Source: Ruminococcaceae bacterium FB2012
GTDB lineage: Bacteria > Bacillota > Clostridia > Oscillospirales > Ruminococcaceae
Direction: 5' to 3'
Assembly (NCBI GenBank): GCA_900104495.1
Contig: FMXS01000003.1
Span: forward strand, 1-64,000
DNA length: 64,000 bases
Part shown: positions 31,545 through 39,507 of the stretch, in pieces
Layout: every line of letters begins with the position of its first letter
Numbering within the stretch: position 1 is the stretch's first letter
The notes under the pieces: generated by a model
What the model was told of the DNA's origin: nothing
The model's database searches: none
Seen by the model: only the letters and a program-made list of their open reading frames with translations
Program-made: the position numbers and the translations under genes

Positions 31545-31836
31545 GTGGTCCTACGGACGGAAAGACGCTTGTCCGCTTCGCGTCCTCGCTGTTTCCTGCG
31601 AGTGCAGGAGGACTGCTTTTTCCGGCGCTGAGTATGATTTGTCCACGAAAAAAAGAGTAGGAAAACAGCTTCGTTTCCCTACTCTTTTCTTGTGCAGCGC
31701 CGGGGTCGTCGCTGACGCGCCGAACGAGGCTCTGCCTCGAGCTCCGCTGGGGCGCTGCCCCCGTCCCCGCGAGGGCTCCGCCCCTCGACCCCGCCAGGGC
31801 TACCGCGCCCTGGACTGCGGAACTCGCTTCGCGCTT
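31545..31836 (-). repeat. Mosaic intergenic element, copy D
   Basis: The only full copy on the minus strand. It begins at the base after the dockerin gene's stop codon: AAGCGCGAAGCGAG, the variant-2 hairpin CCAGGGCGCGGTAGCCCTGG, CGAGGGGCGGAGCCCTCG, GAGCTCGAGGCAGAGCCTCG, the outer stem CCCCGGCGCTG/CAGCGCCGG with the inner terminator stem at 31648-31690, CTCCTGCACTCGCAGGA, and CAAGCGTCTTTCCGTCC. The GGGGGC tail is missing. It most likely terminates the dockerin operon. Confidence 0.9.
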
Positions 31837-32991
31837 TTACTCCGGCGGCAGTGAGTTCAGCAGTTTCTGAAGCTCCGCCACGTCTTTCATATTGATCTTT
31901 CCTTCGCCGGTGAGATCGGCGTTTTTCTCATTGATCTTAACGTCCCAGCCGTTGACGTAGCGCTGGAGGGTAGCCAGGTCCTTCATATTGAGCCTGTTGT
32001 TGCCGTCCACGTCGCCGGGGAAAGCCGGCTCTTCGTCGATGCCGACGATGACATTTCCGCCGTCGGTCAGAGACGTGCCTTTGATGTAGGTCACTCCGTC
32101 GCCCAGAATGATCTTATCAGCGGGGAGATCGACGCATTTGCCCTCAGCCTTGATGTTAAGTATGCCGCCGTTTACGGTAAGGGTGCATTTGGTCTCTTTG
32201 CTCCCTCCGTCGGGCTCGCAGGAGACCGCAACGCCGTTGTATCGGTCATCCGGGTCTGTGGGCAGAGAACGGCTCTCCAGAGTGACGGTGCCGGAATTGA
32301 CAACTATTGCGTGTTCGGTGTCGTCGCCGTTGCCGAGGTCCAGGGCGGCGCAGTAGGTTTTGACCTCCACTTCACTGTCGGTAAAGGTGACGGTGCCGCC
32401 CACATTGGAGACGATGCCGTTGTATCTGCCTTCGTCGCTTTTGATGATCTCGGCCTTGCAGCCGTCAAAGGTGATGTCGTGGTTGACCCAGATCCCCGCG
32501 CAGGAGGGCTCTGTGACCTTTACGCTGGCACCGCCGGTGATCGTCAGGTCGGCGCCGGGGTCTTCCCAGTAGCCGATGTAGGTGCCGTAGTAGGCATCCT
32601 TGATCTCCAGGGAGCCTGGACCGGTAATGGTCACATTGCAGCTGCCGTCGGAGTCGATGCCGTCGTTGACGTTGTTCCTGCCGTCGATGACGTTCTCGCC
32701 CACGAGGACTATTTTCAGATCGGGAAGCCCGCTGTTGATGACACCGTAGAGAAAGCTTCCCTCGGGGGAGCCGCTGGGCTCATCAAGGAAGGCGTCGGTG
32801 AGTGTGAGGGTGTCCTTTCCGTCGAAGACGGCAGTTCCCTCTCCGCAGGCAATGGACAGGTTCACGGAGGTGAACTGGGAGCCGTTGACATACAGATCAT
32901 ACTTTTCCTCCTCGAAGGCGCTTGCGGGTATGGATGTGCAGGACATAGCGATCGCCGCCGAAAGGCCCAGCAGACGTCTGATAGTTTTCAT
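31837..32991 (-). CDS. Secreted beta-helix-like protein with type I dockerin
   Basis: 384 residues from the ATG at 32991 after AAAGGAGG (a spurious ATG lies 21 bp earlier). The signal peptide ends at SIPASA. The central part is beta-repeat sequence (GSCNVTITGPGSLEIKDA, ADLTITGGASVKVTEP, GGTVTFTDSEVEVKT) of the kind seen in Cthe_2159-type carbohydrate-binding helices. The last 60 residues are a type I dockerin with two Ca-binding repeats (GDVDGNNRLNMKDLATLQRY and ADLTGEGKINMKDVAELQKL), for docking onto a cohesin scaffold. It is the third gene of a dockerin operon. No catalytic motif is seen. Confidence 0.88.
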   Translation of the reverse strand: MKTIRRLLGLSAAIAMSCTSIPASAFEEEKYDLYVNGSQFTSVNLSIACGEGTAVFDGKDTLTLTDAFLDEPSGSPEGSFLYGVINSGLPDLKIVLVGENVIDGRNNVNDGIDSDGSCNVTITGPGSLEIKDAYYGTYIGYWEDPGADLTITGGASVKVTEPSCAGIWVNHDITFDGCKAEIIKSDEGRYNGIVSNVGGTVTFTDSEVEVKTYCAALDLGNGDDTEHAIVVNSGTVTLESRSLPTDPDDRYNGVAVSCEPDGGSKETKCTLTVNGGILNIKAEGKCVDLPADKIILGDGVTYIKGTSLTDGGNVIVGIDEEPAFPGDVDGNNRLNMKDLATLQRYVNGWDVKINEKNADLTGEGKINMKDVAELQKLLNSLPPE

Positions 32992-33920
32992 ATTGTTTCC
33001 TCCTTTTATCATGCGGGCATGGAATTCAGCAGTTTCTGAAGTTCCGCCACGTCTTTCATATTGATCTTTCCTTCGCCGGTGAGGTCGGAATTTTCAAGGT
33101 CTATCTCCACGTCCCAGCCGTTGACGTAGCGCTGGAGGGTGGCCAGGTCCTTCATGTTGAGATCGCTGTTGCCGTCCACGTCGCCGGGGACAGCCGGGGC
33201 TTTCTCCGGGTAGCGGGTCAGAGCATAGGATGTGGTGCCGTCGTTGATGCGGTCAAAAGTCAAGGTGCGTCCCCAATGCACCATACCGTTGTAGTTGCCC
33301 TCGGCTATGGTATAAACGCCGTTGTCGATGCTCAGAACGATGACGGAGTGGGTGTTGTTGTTGATGCGGAGGATGTCTCCCACCCGTATCTGAGTGTAAT
33401 CGTAGTATACGCGTGCCGGAAGGTCGCCGAAGGCGGCATCGCTGAGCAGGAAGGCAAAGCCCGCGCATCCGTATCCGCAGCTGTAGATGCCGCCATTCCA
33501 GCTGTAGGAGTTTTGGTTGGTCCAGGGCAGACCTTCCGGGTATTCATCTTTCTTAGCGATCATGGCAGAGTATACCGCTTCTTCGGACACATCGAAGGAA
33601 TCGGCGCTTTGGACAGTTTCGTTCCTTACGGTCTCCGCCGAAGCTGAAAGCGGCAGGCAGGACAGGGCCGCAACGACGGCTGCCGCGATGCCGAAAACTC
33701 GTTTTGTGAGCATGGTGAATTTCATTGTAAAGTCTCCTTCAGGTCATCATGCGGGAAGGGAATTCAGCAGTTTCTGAAGTTCCGCCACGTCTTTCATATT
33801 GATCTTTCCTTCGCCGGTGAGGTCGGCGTTTTTCTCGTTGATCTTAACGTCCCAGCCGTTGACATAGCGCTGGAGAGTGGCCAGGTCCTTCATATTGAGC
33901 TTTCCGTTGCCGTCCACGTC
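31850..33920 (-). repeat. Near-identical dockerin-coding blocks in three neighbouring genes
   Basis: Blocks of about 155 bp at roughly 31855-32010, 33020-33180 and 33760-33920 encode the dockerins and differ by only a few bases, while the rest of the three genes is unrelated. This points to recent duplication or gene conversion of the docking module. The fourth dockerin (47223) is clearly diverged. Confidence 0.85.
33009..33725 (-). CDS. Secreted CHAP/NlpC-like cysteine hydrolase with type I dockerin
   Basis: 238 residues. A signal peptide (cleavage about LPLSASA) and a papain-fold amidase or peptidase-like domain with Cys in YSCGYGCAGFAF, His in NNTHSVIVLS and the third motif AEGNYNGMVHW. 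A type I dockerin (GDVDGNSDLNMKDLATLQRY, SDLTGEGKINMKDVAELQKL) ends it. The dockerin coding sequence is nearly identical to those of both neighbours. Cysteine peptidases with dockerins suggest protein or peptidoglycan processing on the scaffold, which is inference. It starts 22 bp after the previous gene; its stop overlaps the ATG of the spurious upstream start of the next. Confidence 0.8.
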   Translation of the reverse strand: MKFTMLTKRVFGIAAAVVAALSCLPLSASAETVRNETVQSADSFDVSEEAVYSAMIAKKDEYPEGLPWTNQNSYSWNGGIYSCGYGCAGFAFLLSDAAFGDLPARVYYDYTQIRVGDILRINNNTHSVIVLSIDNGVYTIAEGNYNGMVHWGRTLTFDRINDGTTSYALTRYPEKAPAVPGDVDGNSDLNMKDLATLQRYVNGWDVEIDLENSDLTGEGKINMKDVAELQKLLNSMPA

Positions 33921-35261
33921 GCCGCGGAAGGAGAGGGCCTCTTCGGTCATTTCGGCTTCGGTGCAGATAACGGTCAGGGCTTCGCTGTCGTGATAGACGG
34001 TAATATCGCTGTGCCTTACGACCCGGCCATCCTCAAGAGTATAATACACATCGGTGAAGGAGCGGCTGTCAAGGTGGGTTATGATGCGCTTGCCCGCGTC
34101 CACGGGGTTGTCGATGCCATCCTTGCGCCGGGCGTCGAGGGCGTCCACGGCGGCGGCAAAGCCGGCGTCCTTATCATACAGCTCCGCTGTTTCGGGGGAG
34201 GTGGCATACAGCTCCGGGAAACACTTTTTCCCTGCGGCATCGGCGGAGCTCCAGCCGGAGTCCATAAGCGCCTGCATTGCGGGGTCGGAGCAGAAGGCCA
34301 CCTTGTCGTAATTGTATTTACCTGTTTCCTGATCGAGCACGGCCTCGGGTACGAGGGCGGAATAGTCTTTGTCCTCCATGCCCGCGAGAGCGGTGCGCAG
34401 GGCGGTGACCGTGTCCTCGTTTACGGTCATCTCATCCGACCAGACGTACTTCACCGTACTGCCCTCCGGTGTGGAGAATTTTCCCACATAGACCTTGGGC
34501 TCCCTGATGATGTTCTCGGCAACGGTGAGGGTGGAATTGCTTGAGGGCTTGACGTCGGCGGCGGTGTAGTATACCCTTACGCCTTCGCAGTAATAATCGA
34601 GGGTCCTGTCGATGATCTTCACCAGCACGCCGTCTATGACTGTATAGGTGACGCTGTCGGTCGCAACAGATGCAGTGACGCCCAGGGGACAGTCCACAAT
34701 GAAGGTCTTGCCGGCATCGTCAACGATCTCGGACTCGTCCGCGCCGCTGTCTTTCACCATTTTATGACAGCTGGCCGCAAATCCTTCGTTTATGTTATAG
34801 AGGTTACCGTCCGTACTGCTTTTGATAACGGGTTCGGAATAGCAGTCGGCGGCGGCAAGCTTCGCGGAGGTCCAGTCGGGCTTCTCGGTGCCGTAATGGA
34901 TATTGTTCATATTGACCCATATACCCTTGACGGACCTGTCCTCCACCTCCTCGCAGTTATCCAGGTAATACTTGGAAAGAGCATCGGCATAGACTCCGTC
35001 ATCCACATTGGAGAGGGCATTCCTTACAGCCGCGTAGACCGTGGAGCTGTACTCGATGTCATCCGACCAGAGATAGCGGTACTTGGGGGTCCCGTTTTCT
35101 GTGATAAGGCCGCAGTAAAGAGACGAGGTGCTTTTGACAGTGATGTTGACCTTATTGACGTTTATCACCGTCCTTTCCTTCAGCGCCGACGCGGGCAGCG
35201 AAGCGCAGCCCAGCATCAGTGCCGCAGCCGATAAAGCGCTGATGATCCTTTTCAGTTTCAT
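33747..35261 (-). CDS. Secreted two-domain protein with type I dockerin
   Basis: 504 residues from the ATG at 35261 after AAAGGAGG. Signal peptide to ASLPASA. Two related halves follow (about 25-240 and 245-440): each has a VKSTSSLYCG- or KVYVGKFSTPEG-type strand, a (Y/V)(L/V)WSD(D/E)-acid motif, a helical Ala-rich segment and a DCPLGVTASVATDSVTYTVIDG- or HLDSRSFTDVYYTLEDG-type end, so the region arose by duplication. The type I dockerin is at the C-terminus. The domain is not one I recognise and no catalytic residues stand out. First gene of the dockerin operon, behind the shared operator-promoter at 35303-35370. Confidence 0.82.
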   Translation of the reverse strand: MKLKRIISALSAAALMLGCASLPASALKERTVINVNKVNITVKSTSSLYCGLITENGTPKYRYLWSDDIEYSSTVYAAVRNALSNVDDGVYADALSKYYLDNCEEVEDRSVKGIWVNMNNIHYGTEKPDWTSAKLAAADCYSEPVIKSSTDGNLYNINEGFAASCHKMVKDSGADESEIVDDAGKTFIVDCPLGVTASVATDSVTYTVIDGVLVKIIDRTLDYYCEGVRVYYTAADVKPSSNSTLTVAENIIREPKVYVGKFSTPEGSTVKYVWSDEMTVNEDTVTALRTALAGMEDKDYSALVPEAVLDQETGKYNYDKVAFCSDPAMQALMDSGWSSADAAGKKCFPELYATSPETAELYDKDAGFAAAVDALDARRKDGIDNPVDAGKRIITHLDSRSFTDVYYTLEDGRVVRHSDITVYHDSEALTVICTEAEMTEEALSFRGDVDGNGKLNMKDLATLQRYVNGWDVKINEKNADLTGEGKINMKDVAELQKLLNSLPA

Positions 35262-35302
35262 ATATGTTCCTCCTTTGTTGATCAATTGCAAGGTATAGGT
35301 AT

Positions 35303-35331
35303 ATTATAACATATTTATCGTTTTGAAACAA
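35303..35331 (-). promoter_or_regulatory. Promoter of the dockerin operon
   Basis: On the minus strand: TTGTTT, 17 bp, TATAAT, 42 nt before the start. Confidence 0.85.
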
Positions 35332-35370
35332 TTAGCACATTTTATAGTTTTGCACAAAAGGTATTGTGCA
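35328..35370 (-). promoter_or_regulatory. Candidate operator shared with the dockerin gene at 49214
   Basis: On the minus strand: palindrome TGCACAATACCTTTTGTGCA, then AAACTATAAAATGTGC and TAATTGT running into the -35. The whole 43 bp aligns without gaps to 49290-49332 (38 of 43 identical) and keeps the same distance to the promoter. A shared regulator of scaffold-borne proteins is the simplest reading. Confidence 0.72.
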
Positions 35371-35479
35371 ATATGCGGAAAAGGGCCGTCAAGGCGTGTT
35401 TCCGCACCCGGCAGTCTGCCCGAAGGGGCACCTTTATTATTCATTATTCAATATTCACTATTCATTATTCTTTCCTTCT
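35371..35479. repeat. AT-rich intergenic repeat between the dockerin operon and the phage-like cassette
   Basis: Contains ATTATTCATTATTCAATATT and CACTATTCATTATTC (35434-35470), a tandem degenerate 8-10 bp unit also present at about 6915, 11825 and 11930. No gene is present. Confidence 0.6.
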
Positions 35480-35529
35480 GCTGCACGTTTGAGTGCAACA
35501 AAGGGGAGTTTTTTTGGTATAGGTGAAAG
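35480..35529 (+). promoter_or_regulatory. Leader motif of the phage-like cassette
   Basis: The partner of 3816-3865 (38/50 identical, no gaps). TGCAC/GTGCA inverted repeat, GTGCAACAAA, T-run, TAGGTGAAAG. It ends 47 nt before the terS start. No sigma-A promoter is evident, so this may be the control site. Confidence 0.6.
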
Positions 35530-35576
35530 GGGTCTTACAGTAAAGGTCAAAAATCTATGTACCGAAAGGAGCAATT

Positions 35577-36056
35577 ATGAACACGGTGAGCATCAAGGAT
35601 TTTATCCTCAGCTTTGTGAGGCGCGGGAACGCGAAGGATGCGGCTATCGACGCAGGCATCGAGCCCTCACGGGCGGGAATGGACGGTCTGAGGCTGATGT
35701 CAAGGCCGTCGGTGAGGAAGCAGATCGAAAAGGAGCGGGAGGAGCTTTACGCAAACGGCTCGGACATCCGTGCGGGGCTGGAAAGGCTGGCCTACGGCAG
35801 AGTGAACGATGCGGCGGCACTTGTCTTCACGGAAGAGCCGGACGCGGAGATGATAGCGCGGGCCGATCTCTTCAATGTCAGCGAGCTGAAAAAGGTGAAG
35901 GGCGGAGGTGTCGAGGTGAAATTCTTCGACAGGCAGAAAGCCCTTGAAAAGCTGGCGGAGATAGACGCCGGCGAAATGGGCGACCGCAAGGTGAAGAACC
36001 TTGTGGAGATGATCTACGGCGGTGACGGCGCGGAAGACGGTGTCGGCGATGAGTGA
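35577..36056 (+). CDS. Phage terminase small subunit
   Basis: 159 residues. N-terminal helix-turn-helix-like segment (FVRRGNAKDAAIDAGIEPS, typical of DNA-recognising small terminases), a helical oligomerisation part (RKQIEKEREELYANGSDIRAGL) and an acidic C-terminus. Small subunits recognise pac/cos DNA and load the large subunit. The start follows AAAGGAG; the stop overlaps the large-subunit start by 8 bp. First gene of a nine-gene cassette. Confidence 0.8.
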   Translation: MNTVSIKDFILSFVRRGNAKDAAIDAGIEPSRAGMDGLRLMSRPSVRKQIEKEREELYANGSDIRAGLERLAYGRVNDAAALVFTEEPDAEMIARADLFNVSELKKVKGGGVEVKFFDRQKALEKLAEIDAGEMGDRKVKNLVEMIYGGDGAEDGVGDE

Positions 36057-37359
36057 CCGTATCTTAACGGAAGAGGAGATACTTGAACGGGCCGGACGCC
36101 GGGTGACAAGGCGGTACGGCGGGCTGGAGCTGTCGGAGAAGCAGATGCGGGTCATGGAATGGTGGCGCAGAGACCGTCAGCTTGACGGGATAATCTGCGA
36201 CGGGGCTATACGCTCGGGAAAGACCTGGTCTATGAGCAGTTCCTTTGTGATCTGGGCGAGCTGTACTTTTACGGGTCACGACTTCGCCTTCTGCGGCAAG
36301 ACCGTGACCTCGGTGCGGAGAAATCTGGTAGTCCCGCTGATAAGGACGGCGGAGAGGTTCGGCTTCCGGGTGAAGGAATACACCTCGAAGGGGTATCTTG
36401 AAATTTCCTTCGGCGGGAGGAAGAACCGCTTCTATCTATTCGGCGGCCGGGACGAAAGCTCGGCGGCGCTGATACAGGGCATGACCCTTTCGGGGGTGCT
36501 GCTGGACGAAGCGGCGCTGATGCCCCGGAGCTTTGTGGAGCAGGCGGCGGCGCGATGCTCTGTGAGGGGCTCAAAGCTGTGGTTCAACTGCAATCCCGAG
36601 CATCGGGAGCATTGGTTCAAGCGGGAATGGATCGACAAGGCGCCGGAAAAGGGTATACTCTACATCCACTTTGACCTATGGGACAATCCGAGTATGGACA
36701 GGGAAACGATACGGCGCTACTGCCGGTTCTACTCGGGGGCCTTCTACGAGAGGTTCGTGCTGGGGCGGTGGGTAAGCACCGAAGGGCTTATCTATCCGAT
36801 GTTCAGCCGCGAGAGGAACGTATGCGATGTACTGCCGGCGAGCTTTGAGAAATACGCGGTGAGCTGCGACTACGGAACGGTGAACCCCGCCAGCTTCGGA
36901 CTTTGGGGGCTCAGCGGAAAGGTATGGTACAGGATGCGGGAATACTACTACGACTCGCGCCGCGAGGGGCGGCAGAAGACGGACGAGGAACACTACATGG
37001 GCCTTGTGAGGCTTTGCGGGGATCTTATCCCGGAGCAGGTGATCGTGGATCCGTCGGCGGCGTCCTTCATCGAATGCATAAGGCGCCACGGGAGATACCG
37101 TGTAACGGCGGCGAAGAACGATGTGGTGTCGGGGATAAGGAGAGTTGCGGGAGCGCTGAACTCGGGGCAGATAAAGCTCCACGCGGGCTGTTCGGACAGC
37201 ATCCGGGAATTCGGCCTATACAGGTGGTCGGAAAAAGGCGGTGCGGACGTCCCGGTGAAGGAAAACGATCACGCTATGGATGACATCCGCTATTTTGTGA
37301 GCGCATATCTGAAAGAAAAAGACGGAGCGTTCTTCGTGGCGGCAACGGCGCGGACGTAA
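36049..37359 (+). CDS. Phage terminase large subunit (PBSX-type)
   Basis: 436 residues from the ATG at 36049 (the earlier in-frame ATG at 36022 lies inside terS). ATPase part: Walker A-type GAIRSGKTWS at about 52, adenine region FAFCGKTVTSVRRN, Walker B LSGVLLDEAALM, coupling motif WFNCNPEHREHWF. The nuclease part keeps SCDYGTVNPASFG, VIVDPSAASFI and the late DDIRYF acid. It packages DNA into preformed heads. Both catalytic centres look intact, so this is not an obvious relic. Strong PBSX/XtmB-like character. Confidence 0.92.
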   Translation: MSDRILTEEEILERAGRRVTRRYGGLELSEKQMRVMEWWRRDRQLDGIICDGAIRSGKTWSMSSSFVIWASCTFTGHDFAFCGKTVTSVRRNLVVPLIRTAERFGFRVKEYTSKGYLEISFGGRKNRFYLFGGRDESSAALIQGMTLSGVLLDEAALMPRSFVEQAAARCSVRGSKLWFNCNPEHREHWFKREWIDKAPEKGILYIHFDLWDNPSMDRETIRRYCRFYSGAFYERFVLGRWVSTEGLIYPMFSRERNVCDVLPASFEKYAVSCDYGTVNPASFGLWGLSGKVWYRMREYYYDSRREGRQKTDEEHYMGLVRLCGDLIPEQVIVDPSAASFIECIRRHGRYRVTAAKNDVVSGIRRVAGALNSGQIKLHAGCSDSIREFGLYRWSEKGGADVPVKENDHAMDDIRYFVSAYLKEKDGAFFVAATART

Positions 37360-37417
37360 AGGTCAATGAACCGGCAGTCCGTAATTTGCTGTAAAAAAAG
37401 AACAGGAGGAAAAACCA

Positions 37418-38551
37418 TTGTTGTTCAAAAGTAAAAAATCACAGAAGGCGGAGCGGGGGGCGTTCCCTGCGGAGAGGAGCGTGTTCCGGCTGGCTCCGGG
37501 GTACGGGAGCTTCGAGGGCGAGTTCTACGAGGCCCTCAGAGCCGAGGTGCCTATCCTCGACGCCTGCTTCGGGAAGATCGAAAGGCTCACCAACGATTTC
37601 CGTCTGATAAGCGGGGAAAAGCAGGCTCAGGCCGGGCTGGACCGCTTCTCGGAGGAGGTGCGGGTGGGAGCCTCGGGACGGTCGCTGATGACCTTCGCGG
37701 ACCTGTATCTCGACACCCTGCTGACCTACGGCAGAGCGCTGGGAACTATCGGCATCGACCGCAGAGAACGCAGGATCAAAGGCGTATGCATCGCCGATCC
37801 CACCTTATTCAGAGCCGTCAGGGGCGATGACCCCTTTGATGTAAAATTCAGGCTGAACGCAGGTGACAGAGAGGTGAAGCTGCCGCCGGAGGCCAGGTGG
37901 TTCTACACCACGCTGAACCCTTCGGTGAAGCATCCCGACGGAGTGTCGCTGCTGAGAGGCATCCCGGCGCTGTCGGAGATACTTATGCGCATCTACGAAT
38001 GCGTGGGACAGAACTTTGACAGGGCGGGCAACGTGAGGTATGCGGTGACCTACAAGCCTGCCAACGAAGCGGAATCCGCGTTCGCCGCGGAGAGAGCCGG
38101 TCAGATCGCAAAGGAGTGGTCCGACGGGATGGCGAGCGCAAAAAGCGGAGCTGTCAAGGATTTTGTGGCTGTGGGAGATGTGGACATCAAAGTCATCGGC
38201 GCGGACAATCAGGTATTGGAAACGCAGGTGCCTGTCAGACAGCTGCTTGAACAGATGATCTCAAAATTATCGATACCCCCCTTCTTACTGGGACTCAGCT
38301 GGTCAAGCACGGAGCGCATGAGCTCACAGCAGGCGGACATCCTCACCAGCGAACTGGAATATTACAGGCGGCTGATAACACCGGTGCTGCGGAAGATCGG
38401 CGAGGCGTATCTGAGGCTGGAGGGCTTCGGCTGCGGCTGCGAGGTGGAATGGAGGAATATCAACCTCCAGGACGAGGAGGCGCTGGCCAAGGCGCGGCTC
38501 TACAACGCGCAGGCGGCGGCACTGGAAAACAGTTTGAAGGGAGGAAACTGA
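37418..38551 (+). CDS. Phage portal protein
   Basis: 377 residues, short for the family. Start TTG at 37418 after AGGAGG. Typical features: LAPGYGSFEGEFYEALRAEVP, ACFGKIERLTNDF, LYLDTLLTYGRALGTIGIDR, VSLLRGIPALSEIL, then the late helical segment LSIPPFLLGLSWSSTERMSS and a C-terminal wing. Twelve copies form the DNA channel at one capsid vertex. It is 58 bp after terL and 1 bp before the protease gene. Confidence 0.88.
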   Translation: MLFKSKKSQKAERGAFPAERSVFRLAPGYGSFEGEFYEALRAEVPILDACFGKIERLTNDFRLISGEKQAQAGLDRFSEEVRVGASGRSLMTFADLYLDTLLTYGRALGTIGIDRRERRIKGVCIADPTLFRAVRGDDPFDVKFRLNAGDREVKLPPEARWFYTTLNPSVKHPDGVSLLRGIPALSEILMRIYECVGQNFDRAGNVRYAVTYKPANEAESAFAAERAGQIAKEWSDGMASAKSGAVKDFVAVGDVDIKVIGADNQVLETQVPVRQLLEQMISKLSIPPFLLGLSWSSTERMSSQQADILTSELEYYRRLITPVLRKIGEAYLRLEGFGCGCEVEWRNINLQDEEALAKARLYNAQAAALENSLKGGN

Positions 38552-38552
38552 A

Positions 38553-39428
38553 ATGGACACGGAGTTTGTTTTTGACGAGTCCGAGCTGGAAAAGGTGAAC
38601 CGCTTCACCCGAAGCGACGTCAAAGCGGAGGATGTTTACGCCTTCCCTATCGTGCTGTGCGACAACGAGATCGACCGGGACGGCGAGAGGTTCTCCGTGG
38701 AGGCTTTAGAGAAGCTGGCGGAGCTGTTCGCGGGAAAGACGGGCATCTTCGACCACGACCCCAAGGGCGGAAATCAGACGGCGCGGATCTACGAATGCGA
38801 GGTCAGACAGGACCCGGAGAGGATCACCTCCTGCGGGGAAGTGTATACTTTTCTGTATGCTAAAGCCTACATGATGCGCACCGAGAGCAACCGCGATCTG
38901 ATAACCGAGATCGAGGGCGGCATCAAGAAGGAAGTGTCGGTGAGCTGCCAGGTGAGCAGGCGGACCTGCTCCGTCTGCGGCAGCGACAGGGAGGAAAATC
39001 CCTGCGGGCACATCAAGGGCCGCAGCTACGGCGGGAAGGTCTGCTGCGACGTTCTGGACGGAGTCACGGACGCCTATGAATGGTCCTTCGTGGCGATACC
39101 GGCTCAGACCGAAGCAGGCGTGAAGAAGCGCTTCTCCGGCGAGAGCGCAGGCGAGACTGCGGTGCTCAAAGCGGAACTGGCCCGTGAGCGGGAGGTAAAC
39201 GTCAGAGCCTGCGATCTCCTCAAGCGGGAGATCATGGCTTTGAGCTTCACGGTGCGTCCGATAATGGCGGTGGAAGTCGTGAAGGCGCTGACCGAGCGGA
39301 TGAGCTTTGACGAGCTGGAGGCTCTGCGCAGAAAGCTGAAAGCCCAGAGCGTACAGGACGAAGCCGACGGCGGCGAGCTGTTCGGTGAGAAGCCGAAGCC
39401 TTCATCCAACGGGCAGTTCAAGATCTGA
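38553..39428 (+). CDS. Prohead protease/scaffold with zinc-binding-like insert
   Basis: 291 residues. The front half resembles phage prohead proteases: DRDGERFSVEALEKLAELF, the candidate catalytic His in GIFDHDPKGGNQTARI, candidate Ser in KKEVSVSCQVS, and TDAYEWSFVAIPAQ. Between them is an unusual C-x2-C-x8-C-x-H cluster (CSVCGSDREENPCGH) followed by GKVCCDV, which may hold zinc. The C-terminal part (about 195-291) is helical and charged, as expected for a scaffold. Its place between portal and capsid genes supports the call. Protease activity is inferred. Confidence 0.7.
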   Translation: MDTEFVFDESELEKVNRFTRSDVKAEDVYAFPIVLCDNEIDRDGERFSVEALEKLAELFAGKTGIFDHDPKGGNQTARIYECEVRQDPERITSCGEVYTFLYAKAYMMRTESNRDLITEIEGGIKKEVSVSCQVSRRTCSVCGSDREENPCGHIKGRSYGGKVCCDVLDGVTDAYEWSFVAIPAQTEAGVKKRFSGESAGETAVLKAELAREREVNVRACDLLKREIMALSFTVRPIMAVEVVKALTERMSFDELEALRRKLKAQSVQDEADGGELFGEKPKPSSNGQFKI

Positions 39429-39507
39429 CCTGAAGTTCAGAGGAGCGGGACGGCGGGAAAACAGCGATACACATCAACAATGTAAAAAACACAAAGGAGT
39501 ATTGACT

